NCBI GenBank assembly: GCA_017412115.1
Contig: JAFPYR010000122.1
Span: 1-64,000 of the forward strand
Direction: 5' to 3'
Length of the DNA: 64,000 bases
Origin: Bacteroidales bacterium
GTDB lineage: Bacteria > Bacteroidota > Bacteroidia > Bacteroidales > UBA3824
Shown here in pieces: positions 55,098 to 62,395 of this stretch (positions are counted from its first letter, which is position 1; the number at the start of each line of letters is the position of its first letter). The position numbers and the translations under genes are program-made. The notes beneath the pieces were generated by a model. That model ran no database searches and was not told where the DNA came from. It was given only the letters and a program-made list of their open reading frames with translations.

Positions 55098-57677
55098 TTA
55101 AAACGGATAACCGATACCGATATTAAAAGCCCAATTTGAAGTGTTGAAAATAAATTTTTTATCATCTTGAAAAACCCAACGGTGGTCTTCTTCTAAAGCC
55201 GGGTCGTAAAGTTTCAAACCGAAATCTGCTCTGAAAACAAAGAAATCAAAATCCAATCTCAATCCCAAACCCGTTCCCAAAGCAATCTCCTTATAAAAAC
55301 GGTTGAAAGCAAAATCTCCGCCTTCACGTTTATCATCTTTGTTAACAGACCAAATATTTCCGGCATCAAAAAACCATGCACCTTCCACAACCCAAAAAAT
55401 CTTAAAACGGTATTCAAGATTTGCCTCGATTTTCATATCCGAGGTCATGTTAGGATATTTTGAAATCAAACCGTTTTTTTCGTCATTAACGTAACTGCCC
55501 GGGCCAAGACTTCTTATCTGCCATGCTCTCAAAGAGTTAGCACCGCCGGAGAAATATTGTTCGGTAAAAGGCATTACAGAAACGTTTCCGTATGGAAAAC
55601 CAATACCCAAATAGGCTCTAAAAACCACCGTATTAGTTCCTATCGTCTTGATATAATGCCGAAAATCAATATCCGTCTTTACGAACTGAGAATAAACAGT
55701 TTCAAAAAAAGGAACTGTATAGGCTCCCGAAGAGTTTTTTTCTGCATTAGAATGTTTGTTGATGGCATACAAAAGATTTCCTGCCCATGAAAGACTGATT
55801 TTCAAATAATTATACATTCTCTTACCACGACTCTGATTGTTAAAGGTAAAAGAATAAGAACTGCCCAAAATAAAATGGTCTTGATAAGAATCTTTGATAT
55901 AAAGTCTATCAAGCCATGCCATAAAAGCACTATCGGCATTTGTGATGCGGATAGAACTCAATCTTACGGGCGTTACGGTATTCGTAGCGTATTTTCCGAC
56001 ATTCCATTGATAATAAAAACTACCGTTAATAGCTGCTCTTGTATAATCGGGACGCTTGCGGTAATTGAATCCCAAAGAAAAATATGATTTCGGAGTTTTT
56101 CGGCGCGTTATCATGCGGAAATACCTCGGTGCTAAAAGTCTCGGAAAATAAAATCTCGTTTCTAAGGCATATTCCTGAGTGTTAAGATCGAAATGGTTTT
56201 GCTCCGCTGAAAAATTATTTTGCGATTCCAGTGCCAAAGACAATCTCAAATCGAAACTTTCAGCACCGTGAAAAAAATTTTTGTGCTGATACGTAAACGA
56301 TGACAAAGCTCCGAGATTGCCCGAAGAATTCGTTCCGTCAATTTCATAACTGTAAGACTGCAAAGCCGAATTTGTCAAATAAATATTACAATTAAGAGAA
56401 TCCCTGTATGAAGAAGGTTCAAACTCGATATTAACCAATTTGTAAATATTGAACGCCGTTAAATGCCGATACGTGTTATTAACATTTTGTTGATTGTAAA
56501 CCTGACCTTTACGCAAAAAAACTTCACGGAAAATCATGCTGTTTTTTACAACCGAAGGCTCGTTTGAAATAAATTTAATACCTGGAAAAATTCTATCTTT
56601 GGCTTTAAGATAAGTCGTATCCATATCGCTCAAATACTCGTCTCTGTCCCTCAAAGCGGCTTTGTTGTCAAAATTCGGAAAAACAGAAACCTCGGAAATA
56701 AACGAACGTAAATGCTTGACTGTCTTACCGTTAGATAATGTTACGGGCAAAATCTCTATCGTAACATCAGCTAAATACACCGAACGCGAAGTATCAACCG
56801 TAAAAGTCACGTAGTCCGTTGAAAATCTGTAATATCCGTTGCATTTAAGACTATTAGTAATCCTTGAACGCTCCGACTGTAAAACATCAATATCAAGATT
56901 GTTTCCGATTTTCAAAAGACATTGCAAAGTATCTTCAAAAACATATTTTTTCAGAGTGTCGTCTTTTTCGATTTTATAACTTATGCTATTAATTTTCATC
57001 GGATTACCGGCTTTAATCTGATAAATGACCGATGCGTTTTGCTTCTTGATTTTTTCTTTGTAAGTAACCTGAGCTTCGTAATAACCTTTGGTTTTCATGT
57101 AAAGGGCGATTTGCTCGGCAGATTTTTTAGTTGAAGCAGGTTTGTATTTAACAGGCTCCTCCCCTATTTTCTGCAAAAACAACGGGAACGAAAAAATTTT
57201 GCTTTTCTCCTCATAACCTTTTTCAAGATGTTTGGAAAGTTTTTTTTCAAATTTTTCACTGACTTTGTTCCAATATTTCATGGAATCAAGATTTGAAATT
57301 CCCATATAATATGAGGCAACGTAAGAACATTTTTTGATTGTATCCCTCAACAAAAGTTCCTTATTTTTGAACTTATCTTTAATAAGTTTGTTTTTTTCTT
57401 CGAGTTTTTTTTCATTAATTTGACGCAAAGAATCGGCCTTTCGAGGGTTTACGCAGTTGTAAATTCTTGCGTGCAAAGCCATTCCGAGAGTAGTTCTAAT
57501 AGGACTCTGACGGATATACCCTTGCGGTTCTGCGACATCAATAGAAGGTTCATCACATTCTACTTTATTGGAAACCAACAAGTTGTCATCCTCAGTAAAA
57601 TATTTTTTGGGCGAACACTGAAAAAAAGCAGCCGCTACAAAAAACAAAAATATTATATAAATATAATGTGTTTTCAA
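55098..57677 (-). CDS. tamL: TamL-like Omp85/BamA-family outer-membrane lipoprotein
   Basis: 859 aa. Lipobox (AAFFQCSPKKYF), then a region with POTRA-like modules (about 185-460; YYEAQVTYKEKI, GYYRFSTDYVTF) and a C-terminal 16-stranded Omp85 barrel (about 480-859) containing YFSGGANSLRAWQIRSLGPG (the (V/I)RG(F/Y)-type L6 loop region) and ending WAFNIGIGYPF with the terminal aromatic signal. TamL is the lipoprotein form of TamA in Bacteroidetes, working with TamB in envelope assembly. Divergent from a SpoU methyltransferase gene, a neighbourhood I associate with tamL. Confidence 0.87.
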   Translation of the reverse strand: MKTHYIYIIFLFFVAAAFFQCSPKKYFTEDDNLLVSNKVECDEPSIDVAEPQGYIRQSPIRTTLGMALHARIYNCVNPRKADSLRQINEKKLEEKNKLIKDKFKNKELLLRDTIKKCSYVASYYMGISNLDSMKYWNKVSEKFEKKLSKHLEKGYEEKSKIFSFPLFLQKIGEEPVKYKPASTKKSAEQIALYMKTKGYYEAQVTYKEKIKKQNASVIYQIKAGNPMKINSISYKIEKDDTLKKYVFEDTLQCLLKIGNNLDIDVLQSERSRITNSLKCNGYYRFSTDYVTFTVDTSRSVYLADVTIEILPVTLSNGKTVKHLRSFISEVSVFPNFDNKAALRDRDEYLSDMDTTYLKAKDRIFPGIKFISNEPSVVKNSMIFREVFLRKGQVYNQQNVNNTYRHLTAFNIYKLVNIEFEPSSYRDSLNCNIYLTNSALQSYSYEIDGTNSSGNLGALSSFTYQHKNFFHGAESFDLRLSLALESQNNFSAEQNHFDLNTQEYALETRFYFPRLLAPRYFRMITRRKTPKSYFSLGFNYRKRPDYTRAAINGSFYYQWNVGKYATNTVTPVRLSSIRITNADSAFMAWLDRLYIKDSYQDHFILGSSYSFTFNNQSRGKRMYNYLKISLSWAGNLLYAINKHSNAEKNSSGAYTVPFFETVYSQFVKTDIDFRHYIKTIGTNTVVFRAYLGIGFPYGNVSVMPFTEQYFSGGANSLRAWQIRSLGPGSYVNDEKNGLISKYPNMTSDMKIEANLEYRFKIFWVVEGAWFFDAGNIWSVNKDDKREGGDFAFNRFYKEIALGTGLGLRLDFDFFVFRADFGLKLYDPALEEDHRWVFQDDKKFIFNTSNWAFNIGIGYPF

Positions 57678-57686
57678 TTTTTTTTG

Positions 57687-57705
57687 TAATTTCGTTTCAA
57701 AATTA
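57687..57705. promoter_or_regulatory. Overlapping divergent promoters of tamL and the SpoU gene
   Basis: Plus: TAATTTCG (57687-57694). Minus: TAATTTTG (57705..57698), with TTTG at 57727..57724. Only 38 bases separate the two start codons, so the polymerases compete for the same site. Confidence 0.5.
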
Positions 57706-57715
57706 ATTAAATTAA

Positions 57716-58477
57716 ATGATTAGCAAAAATTGTATTAAACATATAAACTCTTTGGAGTTGAAAAAATTCAGAACAATATCCGGCACTTTTATAGCGCAAG
57801 GCAGAAAAGTTGTTAATGAATTGTTGCGTTCAAGGCTGAAAATTAAAACCGTTTACGCCCTTAAAAGTTGGATTGAGAAAAATTCAGAAAACTTTCAAAA
57901 CGTTGAAATTCAGGAAGTAAGTCCTGAAGAAATCAAAAAACTTTCCGATATGCAAACACCGCCCGAAGTTTTAGCGGAAGTTTTTATGAAAGAGGTTCAA
58001 GAATTTGAACTCAACGCTCAAAAACTTTACCTTTGTCTTGACAGTGTGCGCGATCCGGGCAATTTCGGCACGATTTTAAGGATAGCTAACTGGTTCGGAA
58101 TCAATGACATAATCGCATCAGAGGATTGTGTAGACCTTTATAATTCCAAAGTTATTCAAGCGGCAATGGGCTCTGCATTCCGCATAAACGTTTTTTACAC
58201 TGACCTAACTCAAACGCTATCAAAGGCCGCAAAAGAAGGAATTCCCGTTTATGGAACGTTCCTTGACGGTAAAAATATTTATCAGGAAAAATTATCGTCA
58301 AACGGTATAATCGTTTTAGGAAACGAAGGTCACGGAATACTCCCCGAAACAGAAAAACTGATAACAAAACGGCTTTTTATCCCAAGCGGAGCCGACAAAG
58401 AAAACGCACCCGAATCGCTCAACGTTTCGTCCGCAGCTTCAGTTGTTTGCAGTGAATTTTTCAGAAGGAAATTCTAA
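57716..58477 (+). CDS. SpoU/TrmH-family RNA 2'-O-methyltransferase
   Basis: 253 aa. An N-terminal L30e-like substrate-binding part (1-95) precedes the SPOUT domain with motif 1 LDSVRDPGNFGTILR, motif 2 IIVLGNEGHGI and motif 3 ESLNVSSAASV. It methylates a ribose 2'-OH in rRNA or tRNA; the exact target is not deducible. Confidence 0.92.
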   Translation: MISKNCIKHINSLELKKFRTISGTFIAQGRKVVNELLRSRLKIKTVYALKSWIEKNSENFQNVEIQEVSPEEIKKLSDMQTPPEVLAEVFMKEVQEFELNAQKLYLCLDSVRDPGNFGTILRIANWFGINDIIASEDCVDLYNSKVIQAAMGSAFRINVFYTDLTQTLSKAAKEGIPVYGTFLDGKNIYQEKLSSNGIIVLGNEGHGILPETEKLITKRLFIPSGADKENAPESLNVSSAASVVCSEFFRRKF

Positions 58478-58512
58478 AAAAAAAGCGGCATACGTTTCAC
58501 AACGCCCGCCGC
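58476..58512 (-). terminator. Terminator of the candidate small RNA
   Basis: On the minus strand GCGGC...CGTT-gtga-AACG...GCCGC is followed by T9. The plus-strand side has only a weak T run, so it mainly serves the minus strand. Confidence 0.7.
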
Positions 58513-58651
58513 ATCCTTTTTACCAATTACACTAAATATGCATGAAAAATCTTTAATATCTTGTCTATCTTCATTAATAACCAATACAATTCTCTTGTTT
58601 GACCTTATCGCATTTTATTGAAAAAAGCGTAATAAAACTCAAATATTTTCT
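58485..58651 (-). ncRNA. Candidate small RNA of about 165 nt
   Basis: A full consensus promoter and a strong terminator enclose about 165 bases with no protein gene of normal length. An ATG at 58574 opens a 15-codon frame (MKIDKILKIFHAYLV), and TTTTATT/AATAAAA can pair near the 5' end. It does not look like tmRNA, RNase P or SRP RNA. The rest of 58478-58762 is AT-rich with nothing else visible. Confidence 0.5.
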
Positions 58652-58657
58652 ACTGCG

Positions 58658-58688
58658 CAAAGATAAAAATAAAAACAAAACTTCCAAA
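58658..58688 (-). promoter_or_regulatory. Promoter of the candidate small RNA
   Basis: On the minus strand, TTTG (58688..58685), a 19-base gap, then TATCTTTG (58665..58658). Confidence 0.65.
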
Positions 58689-58712
58689 GTTTTTAACTTA
58701 TTTTTATCGTTA

Positions 58713-58750
58713 AAAAAAGGGAAAGCCATTTAGACCTCCCCCTTTTTTTA
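58713..58750 (-). terminator. Terminator after the lipoprotein gene at 58789
   Basis: On the minus strand AAAAAAAGGG pairs with CCCTTTTTTT around a partly paired loop, ending in T7. Confidence 0.6.
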
Positions 58751-58788
58751 TATTTAACTTAAAAATTACTTCTCTAACGCATATTTTT

Positions 58789-59763
58789 CTACAATACTTC
58801 AGCAATTTTCTTTCTCAAAATTTCAACGGCTTTGCAAATTTGAATCATTTGTTCGTTGCTTGCCGTGATAACGGTGTGAGAGCCTTGCGTTGTAATTGAC
58901 TGACCGTTTACAACTTCCGTTTTGTCTTCACCCTCTATGGTCTCGATTACCACAGGCTCGTAAGCTTTAGAAAGCTCTTTGAATGCCGAAACGAGTTTTA
59001 CATAATTGAGGTCGTTACCCATGTAATGGATTAAAACTGTCATCAACTCGTCCAAAATATATTTTTGACTTGCGATATGGTCTTTCATGCGTTTGTTTTC
59101 TTTTTCAAGATAAACCTTTGTTGCAAGATAAAGAGATTCCGTCCAAACGCCCGTAACCATCAATGCACTAACGTTAGCACGATTGTTACTGCGCAAGTAT
59201 GTATCCATGCTGTAATAACTCATGGTTGAAAGAATCAACAACGAGTCAAGATTGTTGTTGTTTGTTGCAATACGTTTTAAGGCTGAAAAATCGAAAAACT
59301 GTCCGAGTTTCAAATCATCAGTCAATTTTCTGATTGTAACAAGATACTCCAAAACATCACCCGTCTGGTCGTAAACGTTAAGATAACCTAAGTCTGCACA
59401 ATAAACGCCCAAACCTAAAGATTTTTTGTACGTTGTTTCAAAATCTTGGCTTATCTGCGTATCAAACAAATAGTTATGATTGTATTTAACTTTAGAGTCC
59501 TTTATGATTGCCGAAACCTCAACAGGAGAGGGAAAACTTTGAATCAAATCACCGAAGTCAGAAATATTTCTGCCTTCAAACTTCGCCATAAAGTCTTTTG
59601 TCAATCCGTAAGCCTCTAAATCAACATTAACAATGATTTCTTCTTTTTCAGAATTAACACCACCGTTTTGAGATGATGAACCCGAAACTGAGCCGCAACT
59701 CATTAATGTCAAGCCTATTAGTAAAATACTAAATGCTATGCTGTTATAATAATTCTTGCTCAT
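58789..59763 (-). CDS. Lipoprotein of unknown function
   Basis: 324 aa from 59763, giving lipobox LMSCG. The longer frame to 59826 is rejected because the promoter (59804..59797) lies inside it. After a Ser/Gly/Asn linker the body is helical (ALKRIATNNNNLDSLLILSTMSYYSMDTYLRS; KVYLEKENKRMKDHIASQKYILDELMTVL), with a C-terminal TTQGSHTVITASNEQMIQICKAVEILR. I see no known domain. Single gene with its own promoter and terminator. Confidence 0.75.
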   Translation of the reverse strand: MSKNYYNSIAFSILLIGLTLMSCGSVSGSSSQNGGVNSEKEEIIVNVDLEAYGLTKDFMAKFEGRNISDFGDLIQSFPSPVEVSAIIKDSKVKYNHNYLFDTQISQDFETTYKKSLGLGVYCADLGYLNVYDQTGDVLEYLVTIRKLTDDLKLGQFFDFSALKRIATNNNNLDSLLILSTMSYYSMDTYLRSNNRANVSALMVTGVWTESLYLATKVYLEKENKRMKDHIASQKYILDELMTVLIHYMGNDLNYVKLVSAFKELSKAYEPVVIETIEGEDKTEVVNGQSITTQGSHTVITASNEQMIQICKAVEILRKKIAEVL

Positions 59764-59796
59764 AATAATTTTAGTAAAAAAGTTTTTTATAATTCG

Positions 59797-59804
59797 CAAA
59801 GATA
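59797..59804 (-). promoter_or_regulatory. -7 box for the lipoprotein gene at 59763
   Basis: TATCTTTG on the minus strand, 33 bases upstream of the start codon; it decides the start. Confidence 0.55.
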
Positions 59805-59859
59805 TTATTTTATTATGAATATTCAATTTTTTTTACGATTTTTTTTTATTTTTTTATAC

Positions 59860-61041
59860 TTAAGCAATTACACCAGAGCCTATAAGTTCGTCATCTTGAT
59901 ACCATGCCGCAAACTGACCGGGCGTTATACTTTTTTGAGCCTCATCAAAAAGTATGTAAAGACCTTCTTCTTCCATAATCAATTCCGCCTCCTGAAGTTT
60001 TTGACGGTATCGTATCCTTACAAGATAACGTTTACGCTCACCTTGTTTTAGTGCCATATCGGGACGTACGAGATGAATTTCATCTTTTCTGATAAATAAT
60101 GCTTTACGGAAAAGCCCCGGATGTTCATCGCCCATACCGATATAAATAGTGTTAGTATCGGTATCGGTTGCCAAAACATAAACGGGTTTTTCGTGTCCGC
60201 CAATATTAAGACATTTTCTTTGACCAATCGTATAATATTGTGCGCCGATATGTTTTCCGATTATAAAACCGTCGTCTTCTTTGTAAACATACGGTTTTGA
60301 CAACGCACGGTAATCTTGAGGATCATCGTGTCGTAAACGGTAAACAAAAGCATCATCGGTCATTTCTACAATGTTACCTTCCTTTGATTTGAGTTTTTGC
60401 TGAAGAAAAACCGGCAAATCAACTTTTCCAACAAAACAAATTCCTTGAGAATCTTTACGTTTTGCACAAGCCAAATTAATTGAAGCGGCTATTTTTCTGA
60501 CCTCAGGTTTAATTATATCCCCGATCGGAAAAAGTACGTTTTTCAATTGCTGCTGACTCATCTGACAAAGAAAATAACTTTGGTCTTTGTTAGGGTCAGA
60601 GCCTGCCAAAAGTCGGGAATACTCTTTTCCGTCTTCGCCGATAACAGTATCACGACGGCAATAATGTCCCGTTGCAACGTAATCCGCTCCGAGCTCTTGA
60701 GCATAACGGTTGAAAATTTCAAATTTTATCTCTCTGTTACACAAAACGTCAGGATTAGGAGTACGACCTTTTTCGTATTCGTTAAACATATAATCGACAA
60801 CGTGCGAGAGATACCTTTCGCTCGAATCAACAACATGAAGAGGTATATCCAATTGTTTAGCAACCATTTGAGCCACCAACTGATCCTCTTCCCAAGTACA
60901 ATCGCCGGAAAGTGTTACGGAAGAATTCTTCCAATTAATCATAAACAAAGCGTGTACCTCGTACCCTTGCTGCTTCAAAAGATAAGCCGCAACGCCGCTG
61001 TCTACACCGCCGGACAAACCGATAACTACTTTTTTGCTCAT
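59860..61041 (-). CDS. mnmA: tRNA-specific 2-thiouridylase
   Basis: 393 aa. PP-loop SGGVDS (residues 10-15), catalytic Cys101 in NPDVLCNREIKF and the second Cys202 in DSQGICF, then the C-terminal beta-barrel with IGQRKCLNIGG. It thiolates U34 of Lys, Glu and Gln tRNAs. It starts inside the end of comB (4-base overlap), last of the FKBP-comB-mnmA unit. Confidence 0.95.
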   Translation of the reverse strand: MSKKVVIGLSGGVDSGVAAYLLKQQGYEVHALFMINWKNSSVTLSGDCTWEEDQLVAQMVAKQLDIPLHVVDSSERYLSHVVDYMFNEYEKGRTPNPDVLCNREIKFEIFNRYAQELGADYVATGHYCRRDTVIGEDGKEYSRLLAGSDPNKDQSYFLCQMSQQQLKNVLFPIGDIIKPEVRKIAASINLACAKRKDSQGICFVGKVDLPVFLQQKLKSKEGNIVEMTDDAFVYRLRHDDPQDYRALSKPYVYKEDDGFIIGKHIGAQYYTIGQRKCLNIGGHEKPVYVLATDTDTNTIYIGMGDEHPGLFRKALFIRKDEIHLVRPDMALKQGERKRYLVRIRYRQKLQEAELIMEEEGLYILFDEAQKSITPGQFAAWYQDDELIGSGVIA

Positions 61042-61766
61042 TTTTTTATTTCAAATTTAAATGCAGAGGTTTCCTCCGGCACAATATCATACAAATCCGT
61101 TTGAAAAACATAATCAAAATCGGCTGCATATTTTTCATTAGTTTCTGTTATAATTCTTTTTCCCGGTGCATTTTTTTTAACAAAAGCCTCAACGTCGTTT
61201 TTAGCAAGATTATAAAGCGAAACAGCCATAAAAACACTTTCGTCAATATAATCGAAGCCGGATTTTTCCGACAAGTAAGAAGCCACTGCCCCCGCAAAAA
61301 GAATATCCTCAACGGCAGGACGGCGAGAACTTCCGCTACAAACCAATGTTACCGATTTGTTGTCTAAAGAAAGCCTCTTACACAAGGCTGAAAAGTTTAA
61401 AAACGCACCTGCCAAAATCGTTTCATAATCGGAAATAACCGCCCTTGTATAAGTTCCGTTAGTGGTACAAAAAGCAAGTTTTTTGCCCGATACGTTTTCC
61501 TTAGTCATAGAAACAGGCGAATTATTGAAATCATAACCCTCAATATCTGCACCTTTATATTCACCGCAAATAACGTACTGCTGTTCCTTTTTCAGCCTCA
61601 ACGGTATCTCAGCCTCAGCATATGCCTCAACCGACAACGCACCGTTTGCCAATGCCGTTATCATCGTTGAAGTGAACCGCAAAACATCAATCAAAACAAT
61701 ATTTTGATGCTTTTCGTGAAAACGGTACAAATCAGGTGCAAAAACTATATCAATGCTTGGAGTCAT
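61038..61766 (-). CDS. comB: ComB-like 2-phosphosulfolactate phosphatase family protein
   Basis: 242 aa. Family motifs: VLIDVLRFTSTMITALANGA, VICGEYKGADIEGYDFNNSPV, FCTTNGTYTRAV and VCSGSSRRPAVEDILFAGAVAS. Characterised ComB removes phosphate from 2-phosphosulfolactate (coenzyme M or sulfolactate synthesis) with Mg. A CoM pathway is not expected here, so the true substrate may differ. Overlaps mnmA by 4 bases and the FKBP gene by 17 bases. Confidence 0.88.
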   Translation of the reverse strand: MTPSIDIVFAPDLYRFHEKHQNIVLIDVLRFTSTMITALANGALSVEAYAEAEIPLRLKKEQQYVICGEYKGADIEGYDFNNSPVSMTKENVSGKKLAFCTTNGTYTRAVISDYETILAGAFLNFSALCKRLSLDNKSVTLVCSGSSRRPAVEDILFAGAVASYLSEKSGFDYIDESVFMAVSLYNLAKNDVEAFVKKNAPGKRIITETNEKYAADFDYVFQTDLYDIVPEETSAFKFEIKK

Positions 61767-62247
61767 GATGTTTTATCTCGCAAAGTTCAACATAAAAAAT
61801 AAGATTGGCGTATGCCTCGCCCTTTATTTGCTGAGCTCCGTACGCATATCCTGAAGGAATATAAAGTTCTGATTTTCCGCCTTCTCTCATTGTCGTTAAA
61901 CCGATCTGAACTCCCGGAATAAGACCATCGTTTACAGCCGTAGGAATAGCTGCAGGCAAATAATATGTTTCAGCTTTTATAAGCGAAGAATCAACTCCCG
62001 TTCTCTCGTCGTTCATAAGGCACACTTTGTATTTTATAGCAATAGTATCGCCCTCCTCACACTGCTCTCCCGTGCCTTCCGTTATGACAGAATAATAAAT
62101 ATTGGATTTTTCCTCATAACTGATATTTTTGGAATTGAGGTAAGATTTAATGTCTTTTTTGTCAGTATCGAGTTGCGAGTCTTTTTCACATGAAAGAAAT
62201 GCAACTGACGAAATTACAGCATATAACAACGCTCTCTTAAAGTTCAT
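61750..62247 (-). CDS. FKBP-type peptidyl-prolyl isomerase lipoprotein
   Basis: 165 aa from 62247, giving lipobox AFLSCEK; the longer frame to 62343 crosses the promoter. FKBP domain about 60-160: EGDTIAIKYKVCL, LIPGVQIGLTTMREGGKSELYIPSGYAYG and FYVELCEI. It assists folding of exported proteins in the periplasm. First gene of the FKBP-comB-mnmA operon (17-base overlap with comB). Confidence 0.92.
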   Translation of the reverse strand: MNFKRALLYAVISSVAFLSCEKDSQLDTDKKDIKSYLNSKNISYEEKSNIYYSVITEGTGEQCEEGDTIAIKYKVCLMNDERTGVDSSLIKAETYYLPAAIPTAVNDGLIPGVQIGLTTMREGGKSELYIPSGYAYGAQQIKGEAYANLIFYVELCEIKHHDSKH

Positions 62248-62288
62248 GGATTTTTTCTCTTTAAAAAACTTACTAATAAAATTTCCCG

Positions 62289-62320
62289 CAAAGATAAGAT
62301 TTTTGTTACCAAAAAGCAAC
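62289..62320 (-). promoter_or_regulatory. Promoter of the FKBP-comB-mnmA operon
   Basis: On the minus strand, a GTTG element (62320..62317), a 20-base gap, then TATCTTTG (62296..62289). Confidence 0.5.
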
Positions 62321-62335
62321 CTTTTGTTACCAAAA
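62301..62335. repeat. Direct repeat TTTTGTTACCAAAA x2
   Basis: The 14-mer TTTTGTTACCAAAA occurs exactly at 62301-62314 and 62322-62335, a 21-base period (two helical turns). Each copy is itself nearly palindromic. They lie between the divergent FKBP and GH97 promoters, the first copy within the FKBP promoter spacer, so they are probably protein-binding sites. Confidence 0.55.
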
Positions 62336-62362
62336 TATAACAATTTAAACTTTTTTAGTGAT

Positions 62363-62370
62363 TATCTTTG
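62363..62370 (+). promoter_or_regulatory. -7 box of the third GH97 gene
   Basis: TATCTTTG fits TAnnTTTG and ends 25 bases before ATG 62396. Confidence 0.55.
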
Positions 62371-62395
62371 TAAATCACTTTTAAAACAAAAACAC

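Noticed and set aside
58474-58610. About 45-codon minus-strand frame with a protein-like run (RIVLVINEDRQDIKDF) in the candidate small RNA
   Set aside because: No ATG/GTG start in a sensible place, and its stop codon lies at the very end of the terminator T run, so the transcript would end before it.
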